This document shows, piece after piece, positions 25,283 to 33,751 of a stretch of 64,000 nt of DNA. The notes below the pieces were generated by a model that saw only the letters and a program-made list of their open reading frames with translations, had not been told where the DNA came from and did no database searches. Source of the stretch: Granulosicoccus sp965214025. GTDB lineage: Bacteria; Pseudomonadota; Gammaproteobacteria; Granulosicoccales; Granulosicoccaceae. Position numbers and translations under genes: made by a program. Location of the stretch: the NCBI GenBank assembly GCA_965214025.1, contig CBDCAW010000020.1, positions 1 to 64,000 on the forward strand, written 5' to 3'. The number at the start of each line of letters is the position of its first letter. The stretch's first letter is position 1.

Positions 25283-26149
25283 ATGCTTCGCATCCACCCC
25301 GCTGCCCCATCCCTGTTGTTCGTCGTCATCTGGTCCACCGGTTTCATCGTTGCACGTGGCATAGCACCCTACGCCGATCCCACCGTGTTCCTGGCGGTGC
25401 GCTTCACGTTGTGCACGGTGATCTTCAGCGCCATCGCCGTCTACCTGCGGCTTGCCTGGCCTGCCCTGGGCACGGCGTGGAAACTGGCCGGCATGGGCAG
25501 CTTGATTCAGGGCATCTACCTCGGGGCCGGCTTCTGGGCGGTAGGCGAAGGGTTGCAACCCGGAGTAATGGCACTGATGGGCACTCTGCAACCGCCGTTG
25601 ACGGCAGCCGTGGCCTCACGCCTGTTCAACGAGCGCATGAGCATCAGCGGATGGCTGGGACTGACACTGGGAGTGATGGGTGTTGGGCTCGCGGTCTGGC
25701 CGGACGGCTCAGGCGAACCGGTAGCACCGCTCGTGGTGCTCGTCGGTCTGATCAGTGTGCTGGCCATCACCGCCGGTACGCTGCTGCAGAAGACGGCCGT
25801 GGTGTCGGTTCATCTCGTGATGTCCAGCGCCCTGCAGAACTTCGGTGCTACCTTCACCGTTCTATGCTTGGCTTGGCTGCTCGGCGAGTCGATGTATATC
25901 GTGACGCCTGCATCACTGGGAATCCTCCTTTACGCCGTGCTGGTGCTTTCTCTCGGCGGCACCACCCTGCTCCTGTGGCTGGTCAGAAACGGCAGTGCCA
26001 CCCGCGCCACCAGCCTGTTCTTTCTCATCCCGCCGCTGGCGGCCATCATGGCCTTCGTGATCTTCGGCGAGCGGCTGACACTGCTGCAGATCGCAGGCTT
26101 CCTGGTGGCGCTGGTCGGCGTGGTGCTGGCGCGGCGCGGAACGAGCTGA
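25283..26149 (+). CDS. EamA/DMT-family transporter
   Basis: A 288-residue inner-membrane protein with ten hydrophobic segments arranged as two EamA repeats (LFVVIWSTGFIVARGIAPYADP at the start; TTLLLWLVRNGSATRATSLFFLIPPLAAIMAFVIFGERL near the end). Members export metabolites or drugs, but the substrate cannot be read from sequence. A damaged piece of a second EamA gene follows immediately. Confidence 0.88.
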   Translation: MLRIHPAAPSLLFVVIWSTGFIVARGIAPYADPTVFLAVRFTLCTVIFSAIAVYLRLAWPALGTAWKLAGMGSLIQGIYLGAGFWAVGEGLQPGVMALMGTLQPPLTAAVASRLFNERMSISGWLGLTLGVMGVGLAVWPDGSGEPVAPLVVLVGLISVLAITAGTLLQKTAVVSVHLVMSSALQNFGATFTVLCLAWLLGESMYIVTPASLGILLYAVLVLSLGGTTLLLWLVRNGSATRATSLFFLIPPLAAIMAFVIFGERLTLLQIAGFLVALVGVVLARRGTS

Positions 26150-26317
26150 CCACCGTGCTCAAGTCAGTACCTGTACCCTTTCATGGCGCCGGTGTTCGGC
26201 ATGCTGTTCGGGATCGTGCTGCTCGCCGAGCAGTTGCCGTCGAGAGCCTGCCTGGCGCTGCTGTTCAAGCTGGGCGACATCGCGCTTTCACGGTCGGGTA
26301 GCTGCCGGCAAGGGTAG
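26150..26317 (+). pseudogene. C-terminal remnant of a second EamA-family gene
   Basis: Just after the intact EamA gene, another frame reads SQYLYPFMAPVFGMLFGIVLL, AEQLPSRACLALLFKLGDIALSR and then stops at 26315-26317. This is the usual last helix pair of EamA proteins (PVFGMLFG-x-LLLGE-x-L...GIALS) but belongs to a different paralogue, and nothing upstream supplies the rest of it. I read it as the leftover of a deletion or an unequal exchange between tandem EamA genes. The ATG at 26183 would give 44 residues, unlikely to be functional. Confidence 0.6.
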
Positions 26318-26391
26318 GGGCGCTGACCGACTTCGGAGGCCCACGTAGAGCCGAGCCTTCAACGACACGCGGACCACTCCCGGTCGAGCCT

Positions 26392-27168
26392 TCAACGATA
26401 CGCCGCCCACTCCGGCTCGTTGGCGAACACGAAGTCGTAGTATTCACGCCCCTGCAGTTCCCCGGCAGCCGCCTCATCGACGACGACCTTGCAATTGGGG
26501 TGCAACTGAATGGCCGAGGCACTGACCATGGATGTGATCGGCCCCTCGACCGCTTTCGCCACGATGGCAGCCTTGGCCGGACCGATGGCCAGCAGGATGA
26601 GTTCCCGTGCATCCAATATGGTGCCGACACCCATGGTCAGGGCCCGCTTCGGCACCTGGTCCACATCGCCGCCGAACAAGGGTGCGTTCTGAGCCCGGGT
26701 GGTCGGGGTCAGCGACTTGTCCCGCGTACGCGACATGATCGACGACAGCGGTTCGTTGAAGCCGATGTGCCCGGCCTCGCCGATGCCCAGCAATTGAACG
26801 TCGATGCCCCCGGCCTCGACGATCAGGCGTTCGTAGCGCATGGCTGCCTTCTGCAGATCATCAGCGGCGCCGTCGGGGACGTAGGTGTTGGCCGGGTCGA
26901 TGTCCACCTTCGAGAACAGATGCGCGTGCATGTAGTATCGATAGGAGTTGATATCATCCGGGGCCAGACCGACATATTCATCGAGGTTGAAGCTTCTGCA
27001 GCCCTTGAAAGACACACCGCAACTGGCCAACTGCTCATAGACGCGTTCCATCGTCCGTCCGGTGGCAAGCCCGAGAACGGCATCGGGCCTGACATGTACT
27101 CTCTCAGCCAACAGCCTTGCCACCAGATCGATGGCCTGCGCGGCGTCGGGTCGCGTGATCACTTCCAA
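26392..27168 (-). CDS. nagB: Glucosamine-6-phosphate deaminase
   Basis: Converts glucosamine-6-phosphate to fructose-6-phosphate and ammonia, the last step of GlcNAc catabolism. The 258-residue product shows GLATGRTMERVYEQL, FNLDEYVGL, the active-site LGIGEAGHIGFNEP (the usual Asp of GxDGH is Ala here, as in some NagB-like proteins) and ALTMGVGTILDA. The start is a TTG at 27168 with AGGA eight bases upstream; an in-frame GTG follows two codons later. It is divergent from the GlcNAc kinase and nagA. Confidence 0.9.
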   Translation of the reverse strand: MEVITRPDAAQAIDLVARLLAERVHVRPDAVLGLATGRTMERVYEQLASCGVSFKGCRSFNLDEYVGLAPDDINSYRYYMHAHLFSKVDIDPANTYVPDGAADDLQKAAMRYERLIVEAGGIDVQLLGIGEAGHIGFNEPLSSIMSRTRDKSLTPTTRAQNAPLFGGDVDQVPKRALTMGVGTILDARELILLAIGPAKAAIVAKAVEGPITSMVSASAIQLHPNCKVVVDEAAAGELQGREYYDFVFANEPEWAAYR

Positions 27169-27259
27169 GGACTGTTCCTCCCACGAGTTTGAAGAGCGAT
27201 GCCGGACACATCCACATCATGCCTGGAGTCCGATCTCAGGAGACGGCTACACTACTGAC

Positions 27260-28138
27260 ATGAATAGCGTAGATCTTACCGTCGTGGTCGATGGCGGTGG
27301 CAGCGGATGCCGACTGATGGCTTTCGATGCGAGCGGTACACCCTGCGCCACCGCCACGAACGGCCCGGCCAGCCTCTCGCTGGGCGAGGAACAAGCCTGG
27401 CGGCACATTCGGCTCGGCCTGCGAGCGCTGGCCGCGCAACTCGGAGAGGCCGAAGACTGGGTACCTTCGCAGCTTTGGCTCGGCCTCGCCGGCGCTCTTC
27501 AGCCGGCTCGGTGTGAACGCTTCCTGGCCTTGCCACCCGCATCGATCAGGGTCACGCTGGTCACCGACGGGCACGCTCAGCTGCTCGGTGCCGGCGGTGG
27601 TGCGGCGGGTGCGTGCGTCGCCATGGGTACCGGCAGTGTGCTGCACTGGCTCGACGAATCCGGCCGGGCAGGCATGGCCGGCGGCTGGGGGTATCCGATC
27701 GGCGATGAGGGTTCCGGTGCCTGGCTGGGATCGCAGCTGGTCAATGCCTACCTGTGGTTCCGAGACCTGCACGAAACGGGCAACGCCACTGCTCCGGTCT
27801 TCCAGGCTCTGGAAGAACGCATCGGTCGGAGCATATCGGACGTTCAGTCATGGTCAACCTGCAAGAGCCCTACCGATATGGCAAGCCTGGTGCCGTTGAT
27901 CGTCGCGGCTGGCGAGCGGGGCGACGCGCTGGCGAACACACTGCTGAACCGCGGTGCCGAGCAATGCGAGCGTTTGCTTGACCTTGCTCCCGTTTCACTA
28001 CCCGTGTATCTCGTCGGTGGGCTGGCCGGCACCTATCGCCCACGCCTTTCCAGAGCCATGCAGCCTCGGCTTCGAGCACCGCACGGCGATGCGCTGCAGG
28101 GGTTGCTGACCCTGTCGAGAGCTGCGCCGCCCTCATGA
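27260..28138 (+). CDS. N-acetylglucosamine kinase, BadF/BadG/BcrA ATPase family
   Basis: ASKHA-fold kinase of 292 residues: phosphate-1 loop VVVDGGGSGCRL near the N-terminus, GSVLHWLDESGRAGMAGGWGYPIGDEGSGAWLG in the middle and a closing VYLVGGLAGTYRP. The GGWGYPIGDEGSGAWLG block is characteristic of bacterial GlcNAc kinases of this family. The ATG at 27260 begins right before the first motif. It overlaps nagA by ATGA and faces nagB, so the cluster phosphorylates internal GlcNAc, deacetylates it and deaminates it. Confidence 0.88.
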   Translation: MNSVDLTVVVDGGGSGCRLMAFDASGTPCATATNGPASLSLGEEQAWRHIRLGLRALAAQLGEAEDWVPSQLWLGLAGALQPARCERFLALPPASIRVTLVTDGHAQLLGAGGGAAGACVAMGTGSVLHWLDESGRAGMAGGWGYPIGDEGSGAWLGSQLVNAYLWFRDLHETGNATAPVFQALEERIGRSISDVQSWSTCKSPTDMASLVPLIVAAGERGDALANTLLNRGAEQCERLLDLAPVSLPVYLVGGLAGTYRPRLSRAMQPRLRAPHGDALQGLLTLSRAAPPS

Positions 28139-29236
28139 CGAACGCATTGACGCTCACACCGGGCCACTGGTGGTCGGCGGAGGGTTTCGTGTCAGGCACC
28201 TGCCGGCATGATGCGTCGGTACATGCCATCGAACCGATGACGGTGCCCGAGCCGTCGCCACTGTTTCTGCCCGCACCGGTGGACCTGCACGTGCATGGCG
28301 GCGGCGGTCATGACTGCATGCACGATGCAGACGCAATTCGCGGCATGCTGCACGCACATGCCAGGCATGGCACCGGCGCCATGCTTGCCACCTCGGTGAC
28401 CGCGCCGTTCGCCGATATAAGACGCTTTCTCGCCAATGTGTCGCACGTGATGCATGACCCTGATAGTGCATCGGCCACCTTGCTCGGTGCCCACCTCGAA
28501 GGTCCGTTCATCAGCCCTGACAAGCTCGGCGCACAACCACCATACCCGGCCGCGCTCGACCTCGACCAACTCGAGGCGTGGTTCGCCACAGGCGTGGTGC
28601 GAGTGATCACCTATGCGCCGGAGGTTGATGTGCACGGGGAGGTACCTGGCTTGTGTCGACGTTACCGGGTCCGCGCACAACTGGGCCACACCACCTGTTC
28701 GTGGAACCAGGCTCAGTACGCCTTGCGCCGCGGTTGCGGTGTGACCCACCTGTACAACGCCATGAGCAAGGTTTCGCACCGTGATGGCGGGGCCGCCACC
28801 GCCGCTCTGGCCTACGCGGAATACGCAGAAATCATCACCGATGGCCTGCATGTGGATCAGGCCGCCTTCGATCTCGCCCGGCGCTCGATTCCCGGGCTGT
28901 ACAGCATCACTGACGCGACCGCCGCGGCCGGCATGCCGGATGGCGAATACCGCTTGGGTTCGCTGGCCGTGTTCAAGACTGGCGACAAGGTACTGCTTCC
29001 GAATGGGCACGCTGGCGGGTAGCTGTCTGACGCAGAGCCGCTCCGTGTCGGTACTGCGCGGCTGGGGCCTCGACTGGCATTCCATCGGGCAGCTCACCAG
29101 CGCCACGCCGGCTGCCTGGATCGCCGATGATTCGATCGGCCGGATCGGTGCGGGTGCGCATGCACATTGGCTCGAAATTCGGGGCGACGAGCCGGTGGCC
29201 CTGTGGTTGTCCGGAAAACGCTACTTGATGAAATGA
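28135..29236 (+). pseudogene. nagA: N-acetylglucosamine-6-phosphate deacetylase, interrupted by a +1 frameshift
   Basis: The first 290 codons encode a clear NagA: PVDLHVHGGGGHDCMHD metal site, HLEGPFISPDKLGAQPP with the metal Glu, QLGHTTCSWNQA, GVTHLYNAMS and the catalytic Asp in SITDATAAAG. The frame then reads VLLPNGHAGG and stops at 29020-29022. Removing one G from the GGG at 29005-29007 restores NGTLAGSCLTQS and the expected C-terminus (IADDSIGRIGAGAHAHWLEI) to a stop at 29236. So the gene is complete apart from one inserted base, either a real mutation or a sequence error. If real, the last 75 residues are lost. Confidence 0.88.
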
Positions 29237-29329
29237 GGCGCATGCACGGACAGATCCGGGAACTCTGCAGCAGTGTCGCGATCTATCGCAGCGCGTATCG
29301 CAACGCGACATCAACTGGAGCACTGATCC

Positions 29330-29812
29330 ATGATTTCCCCTATCAAGGTACTGGCAGCTGTCAGCCTCGTTCTACTCATGACGCTGAACTCGGCGCACGC
29401 TGCCGAACCGATCAACACCCTGGACCGCTCGGGCCTTTGGGGCTACAAGGCATCCGGGGTGGCCATCCGCGGTTACGATCCCGTCGCCTACTTCACCGAC
29501 GGGCGCCCCCGAAAAGGGTCCGACAAGTTCACGACGGAGTACGAAAGTGCAACCTGGAAGTTCGCCTCTCAGGAGCACCTCGATCTGTTCGAGGCCGAGC
29601 CTGAGAAATATGCTCCGCAGTACGGTGGCTACTGTGCCTACGGTGTCGCGCAAGATTACCTGGTGAAGATCGAGCCGGAGAACTGGACGATCGTGGACGG
29701 CAAGCTGTATCTGAATTACGACGACGAGGTGCAGGAGAAATGGGAGAACAACATTCCGGACTTCCTGAAATCGGCCGACAGCAAGTTCAGCCAGCTGCTC
29801 GAATCCGAGTGA
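29330..29812 (+). CDS. Secreted YHS-domain protein
   Basis: 160 residues with a signal peptide (KVLAAVSLVLLMTLNSAHA, cleavage near 25) followed by a YHS domain: GVAIRGYDPVAYFTDGRPRKGS, YESATWKFASQEHLDLFEAEPEKYAPQYGGYCAYG. Such proteins are periplasmic and are thought to bind metal, often copper; the GGYCAYGVA segment supplies the usual Cys. It stands alone between nagA and gcdH. Confidence 0.87.
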   Translation: MISPIKVLAAVSLVLLMTLNSAHAAEPINTLDRSGLWGYKASGVAIRGYDPVAYFTDGRPRKGSDKFTTEYESATWKFASQEHLDLFEAEPEKYAPQYGGYCAYGVAQDYLVKIEPENWTIVDGKLYLNYDDEVQEKWENNIPDFLKSADSKFSQLLESE

Positions 29813-30058
29813 CCGAACGTCAGGGCCGGCGGCTTGCCTTTGCAGGCCGCTTGTCAGGGGCAGGTCTCGCCAGCGATCTTGCTGGCTGCCTGCGTGTTCG
29901 AGCCCAGTGTGTTTGAGTCCAGCCCCTTCGAGCCCTGCCCGTTCTCGCCGCGAGCGGCGTGAATCAGTGCAGGGGTCTGGTAAAGCGATACACTGTCGAC
30001 ATGCACACCTCTGGCGGGCCGGGGCGTCATCGCCCGAGACATACTCAGGAGGCAAGCC

Positions 30059-31295
30059 ATGCAAGCCGTACAAGACATCGTTCACGTCAGCACTCCGGAA
30101 AAACGCCAGGGCCAGGCCCGCCGCCCCGGTCTGGGACGATCTTGCCCTGCTCGATCGGCAGCTGAGCGAGGAAGAACGGTTGATACGCGATACCGCCGCG
30201 AGCTATTGCCAGGAGAAACTGCTGCCACGCGTCGTCGAGGCACACCGCCACGAGCGCTTCGATCGCGAAATCATCAGCGAATTCGGCGAGCTTGGCCTGC
30301 TCGGCGTCACCTTGCCGGAAACCTACGGCGGTGCCGATTCTAACTATGTCAGCTACGGGCTGGTGGCACGCGAGGTGGAACGGGTCGATTCGGGCTATCG
30401 ATCGGCGATGTCGGTGCAGTCATCGCTGGTGATGCATCCGATCTTCGCCTATGGCTCGGAGGAGCAGCACAGGCGCTACCTGCCCGGGCTTGCCAGTGGT
30501 GAGCTGATCGGCTGTTTCGGGCTGACAGAACCCGATCATGGCTCCGACCCCTCGTCAATGGCCACTCGAGCGGTGAAGAGCGACGGCGGTTATCGTCTGA
30601 ACGGTTCAAAGAACTGGATCACCAATTCACCGATCGCCGATGTCTGCATCGTCTGGGCGCGTTCCGAGGCGCACGATGGCAAGATTCGCGGCTTCATCGT
30701 CGAGCGCGGCATGCCCGGGCTTTCCACCCCGAAGATCGAAGGCAAGTTCTCGTTACGGGCCTCCCTTACCGGCATGATCAGCCTCAACGACGTAGAAGTA
30801 AGCGAGGCACATCTGCTACCGAACGTGCAGGGCCTTGCGGGGCCGTTCGGCTGCCTGAATCGTGCCCGCTACGGCATCAGCTGGGGGGCGATCGGCGCCG
30901 CCGAGGCTTGCTGGCATCAGGCTCGCAGCTACACGCTGGATCGCAAGCAGTTCGGCAAGCCATTGGCTGCGAACCAGCTCATCCAGAAGAAGCTGGCCGA
31001 TATGCAGACGGAAATCGTGCTCGGCCTGCAGGGTTGCCTGCGTCTGGGCCGCCTGATGGACGAGGATAACGCCTCGTCAGAGCTCATCTCCCTGATGAAG
31101 CGCAACAACGCCGGCAAGGCGCTGGACATCGCCCGCACCGCGCGCGACATGCTCGGCGGCAATGGCATTTCCGACGAGTATCACGTGATTCGTCATGTGA
31201 TGAACCTGGAGGCCGTGAATACCTACGAAGGCACCCACGACATTCATGCACTGATACTGGGTCGCTGCCAGACAGGCCTCCAGGCATTCTCCTGA
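30059..31295 (+). pseudogene. gcdH: Glutaryl-CoA dehydrogenase, N-terminal +1 frameshift
   Basis: FAD acyl-CoA dehydrogenase that turns glutaryl-CoA into crotonyl-CoA in lysine and glutarate degradation. From VWDDLALLDRQLSEEERLIRD onward the protein is intact, with GCFGLTEPDHGSDP, LNGSKNWITNSPIADV and the catalytic Glu in NTYEGTHDIHALILGR. That frame has no start codon near its N-terminus. The ATG at 30059 has an excellent AGGAGG seven bases upstream but is in another frame; deleting one C from CCCC at 30124-30127 joins it as MQAVQDIV...QARRPVWDDLALL. So one extra base separates the start from the enzyme, by mutation or by sequence error. Confidence 0.87.
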
Positions 31296-31344
31296 GCCTG
31301 GTGCCCTGCCACGCCCAGACGATTCCCGGACGAACCACCCTTGT

Positions 31345-32772
31345 ATGAACGAAAGCGCTCTGGTCGGCAAGTTGTGCGCCATCGTCGGTCCCGCCCATGT
31401 GCTCACCGGCGGGGATGTCGGCGTTCGGACCCGGCACTTCTGGGACCCTGCCGCGTTGCAGGCACTGGCCCTGGTACGCCCTGCCAGCACTGACGAGGTC
31501 AGTCAAATATTACAACTATGTCACCGCATGGGGCAGCCTGTCGTCACCCATGGTGGGGTAACCGGTCTGGTGGAAGGTGATCGCAGCACATCCACCGATG
31601 TCATCCTGTCGCTGGAGCGCATGCGCGCCATCGAAGCGGTCGATCCGGTTGGGCGAACCCTGACGGTACAGGCCGGTTGTGTGCTGGAGGCGGCCCAGGA
31701 CGCCGCGCGGCAAGCCGGCCTGCAGTTCTGTCTGGATCTCGGCGCCAGAGGTTCCTGTACCATCGGTGGCAACCTGTCGACCAACGCGGGCGGCCTGTCG
31801 GTGCTGCGTTACGGCATGATGCGCGAGCAGGTGCTGGGCCTGGAGGCCGTGCTGGCCGACGGTACCGTCATCTCCTCGATGAATCACCTGATGAAGAACA
31901 ACACGGGCTACGACCTGAAGCAGCTGTTCATCGGCAGCGAGGGCACATTGGGCGTCGTCACACGCGCCGTGCTGCGACTGCGCGCCGATACACCGAGCGT
32001 GCAGACGGCACTGGTCGCGTTCGAGAGCTTCGATCAGGTCACCGCCATGCTGACCCATGCGGACCGGGCGCTCGCCGGGCGTCTGAATGCCTTCGAGATC
32101 ATCTGGCAAGCCTTCTACCGTTTGAATACCGTGAAACCCGGGCCGGCTGGCAGTAGCGAGCGCGAAGGCAGAGTGAACGCGCCCCTGAATCGTGACTACC
32201 CGGTCTATGCCATCATCGAGGCACGTGGCAACGATACGGAGGCCGATGCCAGGAGCTTCGAATCGATGATGGAAAGTGCGTTCGAACGGGAAATACTGGT
32301 AGATGCGGTGATCGCGAAGTCAGACCAGGAACGCCAAACGATTTGGTGGATTCGCGAGAACGTCGACCGTGCCGGCTCGCCCGGTGACGTGTTCGTCTAC
32401 GACGTAAGCCTGCCGATCATGCATATGGACGCTTACCGGCAAGGCATCGAACTGACACTGGAGCACCACTGGCCCGGCACCCGGCTCTTTGCCTACGGCC
32501 ATATCGCCGACGGCAACATTCATCTGCAAGTTGCGCTGCCCGAAGGTACGGTCAGCGACGGCACTCGCGCAGAACTCCATGCCGCCAGCAATGCATTGGT
32601 CTATCGGCCATTGCAGGCATTGAACGGGTCGGTGTCTGCCGAGCATGGCATCGGCCTGACGAAGAAACCTTATCTGGAACTATGCCGTACGAGCACGGAG
32701 ATCGCGCTGATGCGGACCCTCAAGAACACACTGGATCCGAACCAGATACTGAACCCGGGCAAGATTCTCTGA
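31345..32772 (+). CDS. FAD-binding D-2-hydroxyacid dehydrogenase (GlcD/D-2-hydroxyglutarate type)
   Basis: 475 residues with a VAO-type FAD-binding N-terminal half (PVVTHGGVTGLVEG, LDLGARGSCTIGGNLSTNAGG, YDLKQLFIGSEGTLGVVTRA) and a C-terminal substrate domain with the metal-binding His pair in YGHIADGNIHLQV and SAEHGIGLTKKPYLEL. Family members oxidise D-lactate, glycolate or D-2-hydroxyglutarate; the SAEHGIG...K signature is shared by all, so the substrate is open. Position next to glutaryl-CoA dehydrogenase makes a C5 dicarboxylate link possible but unproven. Confidence 0.88.
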   Translation: MNESALVGKLCAIVGPAHVLTGGDVGVRTRHFWDPAALQALALVRPASTDEVSQILQLCHRMGQPVVTHGGVTGLVEGDRSTSTDVILSLERMRAIEAVDPVGRTLTVQAGCVLEAAQDAARQAGLQFCLDLGARGSCTIGGNLSTNAGGLSVLRYGMMREQVLGLEAVLADGTVISSMNHLMKNNTGYDLKQLFIGSEGTLGVVTRAVLRLRADTPSVQTALVAFESFDQVTAMLTHADRALAGRLNAFEIIWQAFYRLNTVKPGPAGSSEREGRVNAPLNRDYPVYAIIEARGNDTEADARSFESMMESAFEREILVDAVIAKSDQERQTIWWIRENVDRAGSPGDVFVYDVSLPIMHMDAYRQGIELTLEHHWPGTRLFAYGHIADGNIHLQVALPEGTVSDGTRAELHAASNALVYRPLQALNGSVSAEHGIGLTKKPYLELCRTSTEIALMRTLKNTLDPNQILNPGKIL

Positions 32773-32806
32773 CGCAGCGTTCCCCACCTCGACAGCGGGC
32801 AAAGCC

Positions 32807-33751
32807 ATGCTCCAGGTGATTTCGCTGGTCCTGCCGCTGTTCGCGATCATACTACTCGGTTACATGGCCGGACGCCTGCGTCGCTTGCCTGTCGAAGGTC
32901 TGGCCTGGCTCAATGTCTTCATTCTCTACATCGCGCTGCCTGCACTGTTCTTCCGGCTGCTGGCTCGCACGCCGATGGAGGAGTTCGGCAATCTACGGTT
33001 TCTCCTCACGACCACGCTGACCACCTTTCTGGTGTTCTGGCTGTGTGTGATCCTGGCACGCCTGCTACGCCGCGGCGATACCCGCGTCGCAACCATTCAG
33101 GGGTTCGCCGGCGCCTACGGCAACATCGGCTACCTGGGTCCACCGTTGGCGATTTCGGCCTTCGGGCCAGAGGCGGGAGTACCGCTCGCACTGATATTCT
33201 GTCTCGACAACGCCTTGCACTTCGTACAGGCACCACTGCTGATGGCGGTCGGCAATGAGCGGCGCGAGCACTGGCTGCCTCTGATCGGCGGCATCCTGAA
33301 GAAGATCTTCACACATCCGTTCATCCTGGCCACGATCGGCGGTGTACTCGCAGCTGCCTGGCAATTTCAGCCGCCCGAAGCACTGGACAACCTGCTGCAG
33401 ACGCTGGCCAATGCGGCCGCCCCCTGCGCGCTGTTCGCCATGGGGGTCACGGCTGCATTGAAACCGTTGAAACGTGTGCCACCGGAACTGGCGTGGCTGG
33501 TACCGGTGAAATTGTTGCTGCACCCGCTGTTGATGTATCTGTTCGTCAGCCAGTTGCCCGACGTACCGCTGGTGTGGCTGCATGTCGCGGTACTGATGGC
33601 TGCCCTGCCTTCGGCGACCAATGTGTTCGTGCTGGCTCAGCAGTATGGGGTTTGGGAGGAGCGTGCGTCCGCCACCGTCGTCATCTCCACCCTCGTGAGT
33701 ACCGTAACGGTTACCACTTACATCTACCTGGCGCAAACCGGTGTCATCTGA
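32807..33751 (+). CDS. AEC-family permease (auxin efflux carrier fold)
   Basis: 314-residue inner-membrane protein with about ten hydrophobic segments split by a central loop (GNERREHWLPLIGGILKKIFTHPFILATIGG). GAYGNIGYLGPPL and the last helices (LMAALPSATNVFVLAQQYGVWEERASATVVISTLVS) are the family marks. Bacterial AEC proteins move malonate, malate or other organic acids; position after a hydroxyacid dehydrogenase suggests an organic acid. Its stop overlaps the start of the next gene by 11 bases. Confidence 0.88.
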   Translation: MLQVISLVLPLFAIILLGYMAGRLRRLPVEGLAWLNVFILYIALPALFFRLLARTPMEEFGNLRFLLTTTLTTFLVFWLCVILARLLRRGDTRVATIQGFAGAYGNIGYLGPPLAISAFGPEAGVPLALIFCLDNALHFVQAPLLMAVGNERREHWLPLIGGILKKIFTHPFILATIGGVLAAAWQFQPPEALDNLLQTLANAAAPCALFAMGVTAALKPLKRVPPELAWLVPVKLLLHPLLMYLFVSQLPDVPLVWLHVAVLMAALPSATNVFVLAQQYGVWEERASATVVISTLVSTVTVTTYIYLAQTGVI

